Source of the DNA: Natronolimnohabitans sp. A-GB9
Lineage (GTDB): Archaea; Halobacteriota; Halobacteria; Halobacteriales; Natrialbaceae
Assembly (NCBI RefSeq): GCF_030848565.1
Contig: NZ_JAVDDV010000010.1
Coordinates: forward strand, 62,001-126,000
Direction of reading: 5' to 3'
Length of the DNA: 64,000 nt
The notes below the pieces were generated by a model that saw nothing but the letters and a program-made list of their open reading frames with translations, was not told where the DNA came from and did no database searches. This document shows positions 27,962-36,169 of this stretch, piece by piece (within the stretch, counting starts at the first letter, position 1; each line of letters starts with the position of its first letter). The position numbers and the translations under genes are program-made.

Positions 27962-29778
27962 AGCTGATCCTCCGTGAGTGCGAACTGTCCGTTGTCGCCG
28001 CCGCTTGGCACCATCGGGAAGACGTTGGCCTGTGGATCGATGTGGACGTCGATCACCGAGGGGCCGTCGTAGTCGATCGCCGCCTCGATGGTGTCGGCGA
28101 CTTCGTCGTAGTCGTCGATTCGGAAGCCGGACGCGCCGAACGCCTCAGCGAGTTTGTCGAACTCCGGCATCCAGCCGTAGTCCGACGCCGAGTGACGGCC
28201 CTCGAAGAAGGCGTCTTGCCACTGGCGGACCATCCCGATGTACTCGTTGTTGAGCACGGCGACGGTGATATCGAGGTTCTCTCGGACCGCGACCGACAGC
28301 TCCTGCATCGTCATCAGGAACGAGCCGTCGCCGTCGATACAGACGACGTCCTGGTCGTCGTCGGCCGCCAGGCGGGCGCCGATCGCCGCCGGCAGGCCGT
28401 ATCCCATCGTACCCAGGCCGTGACTCGAGACCCACGTACGGGGCTCGGTGTACGTCCAGTACTGGCAGGCCCACATCTGGTGTTGGCCGACGCCGGTCGT
28501 CACGATGGTGTCGTCGTCGGTCGCCTCGTCTAAGGCCTCGACGACGAACTCCGGCTGGATCGGTTTGTCCTCGGGTGCGTCGTAGGCCATCGAGTAGTCG
28601 GATTTCCACTGCTGACACTGGGCGCGCCACTTCGTCGCCTGTGGCGACTGGGAGACCGCTTCCGAGAGCTGTTCGACGACCGTCGCTGCGTCGCCGACCA
28701 GCGGGTAGTCCGCGTGGATGTTCTTCGAGATCTCGGCCGGGTCGATGTCGACGTGGATGAGCTCCGCGTCGGGCGCGAAGGTCTCGATGCCGCCGGTCAG
28801 GCGGTCGTCGAACCGGGTCCCGATCCCGATCAGCGTATCACAGTGGGTGATCGCCATGTTGGCGTAGCCGGTGCCGTGCATGCCCGCCATCTCGAGGGAG
28901 AGTTCGTGGTCCTCGGGGAACGCACCGATGCCGGGCATCGTCGTGATGACCGGAATCTCGTGTTCGGTGGCGAACTCGCGACAGGCCTCGCTGGCATTGC
29001 CTTTGATGACGCCGCCGCCGAGTAGCATGACCGGTCGCTCGGCGTTTTCGATCCGTTCGGCTGCGGCCGCGACGATTTCGGGGTCGGCCCGTTCCTGGAC
29101 CTCGTAGGTGTCGGGCGTCTCCGGGGTATCGGGCTCGCGGTCGGTCTCGCCGTTGGTCACGTCTTTCGGCAGGTCGACCAGCGTCGGTCCGGGTCGACCC
29201 TCACTCGCGAGGGCAAACGCCTCGCTGACGTCGGAGCCGACACGATCCGAATCGGTCGCGAAGGTGTTGGCCTTCGTGACCGGCGTCGTGACGCCCGTGG
29301 TGTCGGTCTCCTGGAAGGCGTCGTTGCCGACGAACTCCGTCGGCACCTGGCCCGTCAGGGCGACCATCGGGTCCGAGTCCATGTCGGCGTCGGCCAGTCC
29401 CGTCACGAGGTTGGTCGCGCCGGGTCCCGACGTCGCCAGACAGATGCCCGGCTCGCCCGAGACGATGCCGTAGGCGTCGGCCGCGTGGGCCGCGCCCTGT
29501 TCGTGGGCCATCGTCACGTGCGTAATGTCGGAATCGTAAAGCGCGTCGTAGACGGGCATGATCGCTCCGCCTTGCACGCCGAAGGCGTACTCGACGCCCG
29601 CGTTCTCTAAGGCACGAACGACTGCGTCGGCGCCGTTGGTGACGGGCTCGGGCGTCGTCTCCGACTCTGTGTCGGCGTCGCCCTCGCGGGCTGTGTCCGG
29701 TGTTGCACTGTCGGTGAGGTGTTCGTCGTCCTGTTCGTCCGCGTCGGCTGGTGTGATCTTTGCTGCGCGTTCGCTCAT
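27958..29778 (-). CDS. ilvB: Acetolactate synthase large (catalytic) subunit
   Basis: A 606-residue ThDP enzyme. After an acidic linker of about 45 residues come the PYR domain (GVEYAFGVQGGAIMPVYDAL, with the catalytic Glu in HEQGAAHAADAYG), a central domain, and the PP domain (GDGSFLMTMQELSVAVRENLDI, then NNEYIGMVRQWQD). It condenses pyruvate to acetolactate. The gene follows a long structured leader that separates it from leuA. Confidence 0.96.
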   Translation of the reverse strand: MSERAAKITPADADEQDDEHLTDSATPDTAREGDADTESETTPEPVTNGADAVVRALENAGVEYAFGVQGGAIMPVYDALYDSDITHVTMAHEQGAAHAADAYGIVSGEPGICLATSGPGATNLVTGLADADMDSDPMVALTGQVPTEFVGNDAFQETDTTGVTTPVTKANTFATDSDRVGSDVSEAFALASEGRPGPTLVDLPKDVTNGETDREPDTPETPDTYEVQERADPEIVAAAAERIENAERPVMLLGGGVIKGNASEACREFATEHEIPVITTMPGIGAFPEDHELSLEMAGMHGTGYANMAITHCDTLIGIGTRFDDRLTGGIETFAPDAELIHVDIDPAEISKNIHADYPLVGDAATVVEQLSEAVSQSPQATKWRAQCQQWKSDYSMAYDAPEDKPIQPEFVVEALDEATDDDTIVTTGVGQHQMWACQYWTYTEPRTWVSSHGLGTMGYGLPAAIGARLAADDDQDVVCIDGDGSFLMTMQELSVAVRENLDITVAVLNNEYIGMVRQWQDAFFEGRHSASDYGWMPEFDKLAEAFGASGFRIDDYDEVADTIEAAIDYDGPSVIDVHIDPQANVFPMVPSGGDNGQFALTEDQL

Positions 29779-30149
29779 CGATTACCTCCCGCCGCGTGAC
29801 GGCGAGTGTGGATCGCTCCGGATGACGAAGACGTCGCCATCCGGTCGTGGTGGTGTCGCTGTGAAAACGGTGCGACGAGTTCGGATCCGAAGCTACGAGG
29901 TACTAGAAGTGGGGCGAAAGCGCCCCTACAATACGAATCGGAGCGAGCGCGCTGGTGTCGACCGTGCTGACACGAGCCGACAGGGAAGCGCGAACTGTCA
30001 TTATCGTTCTCGTAGGACCGTCGAGTACCATAACACTTGCGAGTCATGGCGATCCGAGACGAGCCCCTGGTTGGACGACTCGAGTGACTCGAGTCACTCG
30101 AGCGCGACAGCAGGGGCTCGCGGACGGTGGCAAACGGGGAGGACATCCG
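29779..30149 (-). promoter_or_regulatory. leuA-ilvB intergenic leader with a large perfect stem-loop
   Basis: This 371-nt gap interrupts an otherwise tightly packed operon. It carries a 24-bp perfect palindrome (CTCGAG TGACTCGAGTCA CTCGAG, 30079-30102) flanked by a 10-bp perfect inverted repeat (CGAGCCCCTG at 30060-30069, CAGGGGCTCG at 30111-30120), all within 61 nt. On the minus strand this lies about 30 nt after the leuA stop. It could be a terminator/attenuator hairpin, a processing site, or a symmetric regulator-binding site. An overlapping open frame (29775-30146) has poor codon character and is not called. Confidence 0.65.
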
Positions 30150-31389
30150 TTAAACGCGCACCTCCTCCTCCTCCGTTTCGGACTGGCGTTCGACGCCGGC
30201 CTCTTCGGCGAAGCGCTCTAGATCGTCGACGGTGACGCGACGCTTTTCGGCGCCGAAGTCCTTGACACGGCGGGTGACCGCTCGTACCTGCTCGTCGGTG
30301 GGTACGAAGCCCAGTTCGTCCAAGCGCTCGCGGACCGAGTGGGTGCCGGTGTGTTTGCCCAGGATCAGGCGGCGCTCGGCGCCGACCATCTCCGGGGTCA
30401 TCACGCCGGGTTCGAAGGTATCGGAGTTCTCGATGACGCCGGCGGCGTGGATACCGCTCTCGTGGGAGAAGGCGTTGTCGCCGACGACGGGCTTGTTACC
30501 CGGCGTCGCCATCCCGCTTTTCTCCTCGACGACGTTCGAGAGCTCGGTGATTCGCGTCGTGTCGATACCGGTATCGGTCTGGTAGAGCGACTCGACGGCC
30601 ATCACGAACTCCTCGTAGGCGGCGTTGCCGGCCCGCTCGCCGATCGAGTTGACCGACACCTGCGCCTGGTCTGCTCCCGCTTCGATACCGGCCAGGGCGT
30701 TTGCCGTGGCCAGTCCGAAGTCGTCGTGGGTGTGGACGTCGACCCGCGCGTCGGTGTGGGTACAGACCTTCTCGATCATGGCCCGGAACCGACCGGGGGT
30801 CGCGACGCCACAGGTGTCCGGAACGTTGATCCAGTCGACGCCGGCTTCGGTGACGGCCTCGATGATCTCGATGAGGAACTGCTCGTCGGTTCGCGTCGCG
30901 TCCATCGGCGAGAACATACAGGTAGTCCCCGTCTCAGTGACGCGTTCGACTGATTCGACTGCGCGTTCTACGACTTCGTCTCTGGTCGCGTGCATCGAAT
31001 CCTCGATCTGGACGTCGCTGGTGCTGACGAACGTATGCACCATCTCGACGCCCGAATCCAGTGCGGCCTCGATGTCCGCATCGACGACGCGGGCTAGCCC
31101 GCAGGTCGTCGTCTGGGTCGATGACGCGATATCACGAACGGCCTCGAACTCCGCGTCCGAGTTGACGGGGAACCCGGCCTCGATAACGTGGGTTCCCATG
31201 TCGTCCAGAATGGACGCGATCTGCCGTTTGTCGTCGTAGGAGAACGAAGTTCCGGGCGACTGTTCGCCGTCCCGGAGGGTCGTATCGAAGACACGTGCTG
31301 ACTCTATTTCGTCAGTGGAATCTAACGTGCCCTGGAAGAACTCGACCCCCCTGACTGGTGTCAGAGGACTGAGCGTCGTGTGAAGACAT
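30150..31389 (-). CDS. leuA: 2-isopropylmalate synthase-type enzyme, 5' end apparently frameshifted
   Basis: A HMGL-like TIM-barrel enzyme of the LeuA/CimA/homocitrate synthase group. Active-site elements include RVFDTTLRDGEQSP (upstream of the first in-frame ATG), HTHDDFGLATANALAGIEAGA, SVNSIGERAGNA and GKHTGTHSVRERL. At about 400 residues it lacks the C-terminal LeuA regulatory domain. In the main frame no ATG, GTG or TTG precedes the essential DTTLRDGEQ segment; the first ATG (31199) would delete it. An ATG at 31389, 32 nt downstream of a TATA box, reads into the right frame only if a run of six G (31346-31351) had five. So this is a sequencing error, a real frameshift, or a non-canonical start (CTG near 31364). 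Leucine synthesis is favoured by context. Confidence 0.85.
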
Positions 31390-31416
31390 TGTATCTGAAT
31401 TCGAGGGGCGACAACC

Positions 31417-31425
31417 TATATAAAA
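31417..31425 (-). promoter_or_regulatory. TATA box of the leu-ilv operon
   Basis: TTTTATATAGG on the minus strand is centred about 32 nt upstream of the ATG at 31389, consistent with an almost leaderless leuA transcript and supporting that ATG as the real start. Confidence 0.7.
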
Positions 31426-31764
31426 CTAACGCTGATGCGGCCGATCAGGGCCGTGATACTGACACCCACTCGCTCGCCGCTGGCGGGAAATCGCAAGACA
31501 CCAACGACCTAATACACACTATGTTCGATAATATCATATCACGGCTGATCCCACAGCTGTCGATTCGCCGCTCGAACGGCCCCGGTTACCGGTCGATCGA
31601 CGGACTCGAGCGCTGGCGCGCGCACCCCAGTGGACGTTTGCACGAAAACACGTCCTGAGTGCGCGATCGACTGTCTGGATATCGTCCTATATCGACTATC
31701 GGTGGCCGTTCATCCGAGAACAGCGCGTGTTCTCCGTCACTGTTCGGTTTCGAGGGCGGCTCGA
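31426..31764. other. Intergenic region between the Lrp gene end and the leuA promoter
   Basis: About 340 nt, with both neighbours on the minus strand. A short plus-strand frame at 31521-31658 would encode 45 residues beginning MFDNIISRLIPQLSIRR. It has no recognisable family and only weak coding character. No RNA gene or strong inverted repeat is seen. Confidence 0.35.
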
Positions 31765-32358
31765 TCACTCGAGGGCATCGCGGTGTGACTCGTACTCGGT
31801 GACGTACCGATCCTCACAGGACGGACAGCAAAACGTCTTCACCTCGTCGTCGATCGTCGCCGTGACGCCGTCACCGGTGACCGTCTTCCCGCAGACAACA
31901 CATTCGAGGGAGAACCCAGCCGCAGAGAGTCCGACGACCCGATCCGAGCGAGCAAGCAGCGTGACGTCGTAGCCGTCGAGTCGGTCGAAGTCGATCTCGG
32001 ACTCGAGCCACGACCGCGTCGCCGCGTCGGATACCGTCGCCCGGACGAGCACACGCCCGTCCATCCCTTCAGCGACCGTGTCGACGCCCGGAAGTTCGAT
32101 CGCGCTCGCGTAGACGTCGTCGACGGCGTCGGGCTCGGCCTCGAGTTCGACCAGAACGGAGACGTCGCCACGCAGTTTCTCCCGATCGATGTCGATCGTA
32201 AACCCCTGGATGATCCCCTGATCCTCGAGGCGTGCGATGCGGTCCGAGACGGCCGGCGGCGTCAAGCCGACTTGCTCTGCGATCTCCTTGTACGGCCGCC
32301 GGGCGTCTTCGGTGAGTAACTCGAGGATCTCGAGGTCAGTGTCGTCGAGGTCGCGCAT
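31765..32358 (-). CDS. Lrp/AsnC-family regulator with C-terminal TRASH metal-binding domain
   Basis: A 197-residue regulator. The N-terminal AsnC HTH (DLEILELLTEDARRPYKEIAEQVGLTPPAVSDRIARLE) is followed by an Lrp ligand-binding RAM-like domain. A C-terminal TRASH zinc-finger-like domain has Cys pairs in CVVCGK and FCCPSCEDRY. This architecture matches haloarchaeal metal-responsive Lrp proteins such as the Halobacterium copper regulator. No metal efflux pump is adjacent; the neighbours are the leu-ilv operon and a ferritin-like protein, so either copper or amino-acid control is possible. The ATG at 32358 precedes the conserved DLDDTDLE. Confidence 0.88.
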   Translation of the reverse strand: MRDLDDTDLEILELLTEDARRPYKEIAEQVGLTPPAVSDRIARLEDQGIIQGFTIDIDREKLRGDVSVLVELEAEPDAVDDVYASAIELPGVDTVAEGMDGRVLVRATVSDAATRSWLESEIDFDRLDGYDVTLLARSDRVVGLSAAGFSLECVVCGKTVTGDGVTATIDDEVKTFCCPSCEDRYVTEYESHRDALE

Positions 32359-32447
32359 GGAGTGTCGTTGGGCCGGAGCGGGCAAGAGTGTACGGAACAG
32401 GCACGCGCGGGTGATACAGTTTTTATCCTCCTCGTGGAAACGGGCCT

Positions 32448-32903
32448 ATGACGTCCGACGAGATCACCGACCTCCTCAAAGAGGCCTACGTCGACGAACT
32501 CGAGACCGTGATGAACTACCTGACGAACGCGATCGTTCTCGACGGGATCCACGCCGAGGAGGTCAAAGAGAGCCTCGAGGAGGACATCCAGGAGGAACTC
32601 GATCACGCGCGATTGCTCGGCGAGCGTCTGAAACAACTCGACGAGTCACCGCCCGGCTCCGAGGGGTTCGAGGCCAGCCAGCACAGTCTTCAGCCACCTG
32701 AAGACACGACCGACGTCCAGTCGGTCATCGAGGGCGTTCTCGAGGCCGAGGACGATGCGATCGAGACCTACCGCGCGCTCCACGAGGCTGCCTCGGAGGC
32801 GAACGACCCCGTCACCGAAGACGTCGCGGTAACCATTCTCGCCGACGAGGAGGCCCACCACACCGAGTTCCGTGGGTTCTTGAAGGAGTTTCCACAGGAC
32901 TGA
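32448..32903 (+). CDS. Ferritin-like (rubrerythrin/bacterioferritin fold) protein
   Basis: A 151-residue four-helix protein. Helix A has DELETVMNYLTNAIVLDG, helix B EELDHARLLGERLKQL, helix C EAEDDAIETYRALHEAA and helix D ILADEEAHHTEFRGFLKEF. The Glu and ExxH motifs (EELDH, EEAHH) form a plausible di-iron centre. It is likely an iron-binding or peroxide-protective protein in the cytosol. It is divergent from the Lrp-TRASH gene with about 90 nt between. The exact subfamily is not fixed. Confidence 0.82.
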   Translation: MTSDEITDLLKEAYVDELETVMNYLTNAIVLDGIHAEEVKESLEEDIQEELDHARLLGERLKQLDESPPGSEGFEASQHSLQPPEDTTDVQSVIEGVLEAEDDAIETYRALHEAASEANDPVTEDVAVTILADEEAHHTEFRGFLKEFPQD

Positions 32904-32926
32904 GACGGACCGCCGGCCAGCCGTCG

Positions 32927-33622
32927 TCAGCGGTCGGTTCGGCTCGCCGTCGGCCGGAACGTCCGGATCGTGTCTCGTTTGGTCGACTGGACGTCGACCT
33001 CGACGAATCCGCGATCGGTGAAAACCGCGCTCCAGTCGCGGTGATAGAGCGGAAAATCATCGTTGACGTAGTTCACGTTCGGCTCGCTCGAGGACGTATG
33101 ATCGTCCGCGTCCTCGCTCCCCGCGTCACCCTCGATTTCCGCAGTGACGAGTACCTCACCCGTAATCCGGGCCAGTTCGTCGAAGACCCATTCGGCGTCC
33201 GGATGGAGGTGCTGGAGCGTCTCCACCGAGTAGACCGCGTCGAACTGATCGTCCTCGAAATCGGCGACGATGTCTTCGATAGCGGTCAGATAGAACTCCC
33301 CCTCGGCTGCGAGCGCCGGGTAGACGTCTTCCATGACGTCGATGGCGTCGTCGTTGAGTTCGATCCCCGAAAGCGCCTCGAACCCGGCGTCGTAGAGATG
33401 TGAGAGGTGACGGCCCGAACTACAGCCCAGTTCCAGGACGGATGCGTCTCGCTCGAGATGCTGCTCGAACGTTCCGCGCAGAACGTCACTCGTTTCGTCC
33501 GGCCCGTAGTAGGCGTAGTACGCCGGCGAAAACTCCCCGGAACGGTCCGCCCACTGTCGTCGCACGTCGTTAGAATCCACAGCTAGTGACCGACGCGGAC
33601 GCGTAAAGTCCCTTGGAGTCAT
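32927..33622 (-). CDS. Class I SAM-dependent methyltransferase
   Basis: About 231 residues. The SAM motif ASVLELGCSSGRHLSHLYDAG is followed by LSGIELNDDAIDVM, a post-I region with DIVADFEDDQFDAVYSVETLQHLHPDAEWVF, and late strands with NYVNDDFPLYHRDWSAVF. This is the Methyltransf_11/25 type acting on a small or unknown substrate. The ATG at 33622 lies on the edge of a palindromic element. A GTG at 33580 (VDSNDVRRQWADRSGEFSP) gives a more natural N-terminus and may be the true start. Substrate unknown. Confidence 0.82.
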   Translation of the reverse strand: MTPRDFTRPRRSLAVDSNDVRRQWADRSGEFSPAYYAYYGPDETSDVLRGTFEQHLERDASVLELGCSSGRHLSHLYDAGFEALSGIELNDDAIDVMEDVYPALAAEGEFYLTAIEDIVADFEDDQFDAVYSVETLQHLHPDAEWVFDELARITGEVLVTAEIEGDAGSEDADDHTSSSEPNVNYVNDDFPLYHRDWSAVFTDRGFVEVDVQSTKRDTIRTFRPTASRTDR

Positions 33623-33702
33623 ACGGACTACTGTAAGTCGGTACCGGTGCAACCGCGACCCGGGCTGCGGTTGCGCCGGTACATCGTTACAGCAATCCGT
33701 AT
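33621..33702. repeat. Palindromic intergenic element (third interior type), 82 bp
   Basis: Ends ATACGGACTACTGTAA and TTACAGCAATCCGTAT. The interior is the inverted repeat GCAACCGC...GCGGTTGC around ACCCGGG. A shorter copy of this interior recurs at about 54207-54250. It abuts the possible start codon of the methyltransferase gene. Confidence 0.7.
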
Positions 33703-33715
33703 CAGGGCTACTGTA

Positions 33716-33785
33716 CCGATGTTCCGCCGATCGCCACACGGGGTCTGTGACCGCCAGGACGTGACGACAGGGGACCGTCTCACTG
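33716..33785. repeat. Inverted partial element (ACGG-type)
   Basis: Read on the minus strand this begins GAGACGGTCCCCTGTCGTCACG, the same left end as the element at 21285, and contains GGCGATCGGC. It lies directly beside the element at 33621-33702 in the opposite orientation. Confidence 0.6.
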
Positions 33786-33848
33786 TTCGGATCGCTGACC
33801 ACTCCACAGAGGCGAACGTTTTTCTCGTATCGGTTCGACCCACCCCGT

Positions 33849-34139
33849 ATGAGCGAATTCGACCTCGACCTCCGGACCGTCGAGGAGCACATCGACGACG
33901 AACTCGAGATCGAGGGCAGCATCGTTCTCGGCGTCCTCGACGGGACGACACCGGCCGAGGAGTGGTTCGAGGCGGTCTCGAAGGGTAACGTCTTGATACT
34001 CAACGTCGAAGGCGATGTCAACGATCTGGCCTCTGGCTTTGCCCGCGACGTCAAGGAGGCGGGCGGAAGCCTCGTTCACTTCCGTGGCTTTCTGCTCGTG
34101 ACGCCGCCCGGCGTCGACGTGAACACGGATCGACTCTAA
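33849..34139 (+). CDS. DUF5779-like small haloarchaeal protein
   Basis: A 96-residue acidic protein with an alpha/beta look: LRTVEEHIDDELE, then IEGSIVLGVLDGTTPAEEWFEAVSKGNVLILNVEGDVNDLASGFARDVKEAGGSLVHFRGFLLVTPPGVDV. I associate it with the haloarchaeal DUF5779 family, whose function is unknown. It stands alone, with a TATA-like stretch upstream. Confidence 0.75.
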   Translation: MSEFDLDLRTVEEHIDDELEIEGSIVLGVLDGTTPAEEWFEAVSKGNVLILNVEGDVNDLASGFARDVKEAGGSLVHFRGFLLVTPPGVDVNTDRL

Positions 34140-34217
34140 CTGTCCTCGAGCGCCGCGCTTGGCGTCGAACGGCGGTCAAACAGAAAAAGACACGTGGGTC
34201 TCGTGGCCGCGTCGACT

Positions 34218-34556
34218 TCAGTCCGAGGCCTCGAGCTCGCCGTAGTCGAACTGTTCGCCGTACTCCGAGAGGGTGTCGAGTTCGTCCTGTTCCTCCCGTA
34301 GCGTCTGCTCTAAGGTGTCGGCGACGTCGTCCATCCCGAGCTGGTCGGCCATCGGGATGAGGTTACCATAGGTGGCGATCTCGTAGTGTTCGGATTTCTG
34401 GCCGGCGGCGATGTTGAACCGGTCACAGGCCTCGTCGCTTGGGTCGTTGCTCATAAACTCCTCGAGTTCCTCGAGGGCGTCGACGAGGCGTTGTTCAGTG
34501 TAGTAGGCGTGTTTCAGTCCGGAGACGAAGAGGTCGTCGGTCGAGTCGATGCTCAT
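34218..34556 (-). CDS. Shortened DUF892 (YciE-type ferritin-like) protein
   Basis: A 112-residue protein. Its start (DLFVSGLKHAYYTEQRLVDALEEL) and its end (AAGQKSEHYEIATYGNLIPMADQLGMDDVADTLEQTLREEQDELDTL) are typical of DUF892 stress proteins. The middle, which in the family supplies about 45-50 residues including a helix with metal ligands, is replaced by MSNDPSDEACDRFNI. The frame is intact, so this is an internal in-frame deletion or a compact variant, and its di-iron site may be incomplete. Confidence 0.8.
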   Translation of the reverse strand: MSIDSTDDLFVSGLKHAYYTEQRLVDALEELEEFMSNDPSDEACDRFNIAAGQKSEHYEIATYGNLIPMADQLGMDDVADTLEQTLREEQDELDTLSEYGEQFDYGELEASD

Positions 34557-34652
34557 GGTGATCCATGAGAGTGGACAGCCCTGGCATCGATAAGCGGCGG
34601 GCTTGCACTCAGCAGGGTCGCTTGCGGGACGGACACACGATCGGTCGTGTCG

Positions 34653-35336
34653 TCAGATCGTAAACGTCAGGGCGTGGCCGTCCGGATCGCGGACGACGAC
34701 CCGCTCGTCGTCGACGGAATCGACCTGTCGGACATCGTCGGAGATCGCCTCGAGCGCTGCCGTCGGCTCGCTGGTCTCGAATCCGAGATCGACGTGGACG
34801 CCGCCGCGAGCGTCGGCGATTCCCAAGTGGGGCTCCCACAACTCCAGCGCCATCGGCCCGGCCATGCGAACGCGCTTGCGGTCGTCACCGACGTCGACCG
34901 TCTCGAATCCGAGTTCGGTGTAAAACGCCTCCGACCGGTCGAGATCCGCTACCTCGAGGACGACCTCGAAGATCCCGTCGATTCCTGGCCCGTCGACGTC
35001 TCGTTGACCGAGTTCGACACAGTTGCCGTCCGGATCGTAGCAGTACAGTGACCTGGCGGGGCCGAACTGCATCTCCTCGAGATCGTATTCTTCGCTCAAA
35101 CGGTCCCACCAGTCGTCGTACTCCGCTTCGGGGATCGAGAACGCGTAATGGGTGTGGAGCCCGCCCCGCGGAACGCCGTCGGGTCGTCGGCAGACGAGGT
35201 CGGTCTCGCCGGCGGCAAAGACGAGTTCGTCCTCGCGTTCGTCGGTGACGGTCATCGACAGCGTCTCTTCGTAGAACGACCGCGCGCGCTCGAGGTATTT
35301 GACCTCGAGAGCGAGCCAGGACAGCCCAGTGAGCAT
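34653..35336 (-). CDS. VOC-superfamily (glyoxalase/extradiol-dioxygenase-like) protein
   Basis: A 227-residue protein with two VOC modules: LSWLALEVKYLERARSFYEETL with HTHYAFSIPEAEYDDWWDRL, then GIDGIFEVVLEVADLDRSEAFYTELGFETVDV with GVHVDLGFETSEPTAALEAI and DPDGHALTF. Candidate metal ligands are His and Glu residues in the paired beta-alpha-beta units. The ATG at 35336 starts the first conserved strand; the frame continues upstream without coding character. Substrate unknown. Confidence 0.82.
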   Translation of the reverse strand: MLTGLSWLALEVKYLERARSFYEETLSMTVTDEREDELVFAAGETDLVCRRPDGVPRGGLHTHYAFSIPEAEYDDWWDRLSEEYDLEEMQFGPARSLYCYDPDGNCVELGQRDVDGPGIDGIFEVVLEVADLDRSEAFYTELGFETVDVGDDRKRVRMAGPMALELWEPHLGIADARGGVHVDLGFETSEPTAALEAISDDVRQVDSVDDERVVVRDPDGHALTFTI

Positions 35337-35438
35337 GGCCGAACGTACTCGGAGCAGGGACATAGAAGCGTCGCCGGCAGCGGCCCGCGGCCGTCTCGGC
35401 GACCCACGTTTATCACTACAGCAGCCGTAGCATCCGAC

Positions 35439-36122
35439 ATGACGTTTCGCGTCGACGAACGTGCGACCGAGTTCCGCGAGATCGACCGCTTCGACGGCGG
35501 CGTGGGGTGGATCGCCCACCCCGAGGAGACGATGCAGCGAGCGAGCCACGCCCTCGCGATCGACGGCGACGTCTGGCTCGTCGATCCCGTCGACGCCGCG
35601 GGTGTCGACGAGTTGGTCGCCGAGTTCGGCGACGTAACCGGGGTCGTCGTCCTACTCGATCGTCACACGCGCGACGCTGCAGCGATCGCGGACCGTCACA
35701 ACGTCCCCGTCTACCTCCCCGATATCTTCGACGGCGTCAGCGAGGACCTCGAGGCTCCCGTCGCGCGCTTTTCGGCCGAGCTTTCGGATAGCGGGCTCGA
35801 GGCCCACACGGTCGTCGACAACCGCCTCTGGAAGGAGGTCGCACTCTACAACCCTGACGATGGGACGCTCGTCGTTCCCGAATCCGTCGGCACCGCCGAC
35901 TACTTCCGCACCAGTAGCGAACGGCTCGGCGTCCACCCGATGCGCCGGCCGGTTCCGCCGCGGTCGGAACTCGGCGGCTTCGCTCCCGAACGGATCCTGG
36001 TCGGCCACGGCGAGGGTATCATGACGGACGCACCGACGGCCCTCGAGACGGCCCTCGAAAACGCGCTCCGCGGGGCGCCGGTGGTGTACGCGAAGGCGGT
36101 TCGACAGTTCCTGCCAGTGTGA
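35439..36122 (+). CDS. Conserved haloarchaeal protein, degenerate metallo-beta-lactamase-like
   Basis: A 227-residue protein. The layout hints at a metallo-beta-lactamase fold: an N-terminal beta sheet (DGDVWLVDPVDAAGVDELVAEFG), a segment where HxHxDH would be (LDRHTRDAAAIADRHNVPVYLP), a mid-region NRLWKEVALYNPDDGTLVVPESVG, and a late GHGE (RILVGHGEGIM). The full metal motif is missing, so hydrolase activity is doubtful. It is divergent from the VOC gene, 102 nt apart. The ATG at 35439 is preferred because the upstream frame overlaps the VOC gene. Confidence 0.7.
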   Translation: MTFRVDERATEFREIDRFDGGVGWIAHPEETMQRASHALAIDGDVWLVDPVDAAGVDELVAEFGDVTGVVVLLDRHTRDAAAIADRHNVPVYLPDIFDGVSEDLEAPVARFSAELSDSGLEAHTVVDNRLWKEVALYNPDDGTLVVPESVGTADYFRTSSERLGVHPMRRPVPPRSELGGFAPERILVGHGEGIMTDAPTALETALENALRGAPVVYAKAVRQFLPV

Positions 36123-36169
36123 ACCGAGTCGACGCTGCTGTGAATCGGGCATACAACTAACTACGATCG

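Noticed and set aside
29775-30146. 123-codon frame overlapping the ilvB start by 4 nt
   Set aside because: Ser/Arg/His-rich, basic, no haloarchaeal acidity, and it runs through the perfect palindrome. The overlap is coincidental.
31521-31658. Possible 45-residue protein starting MFDNII
   Set aside because: Too short, with no relatives known to me and no good promoter spacing; left as a note in the spacer description.
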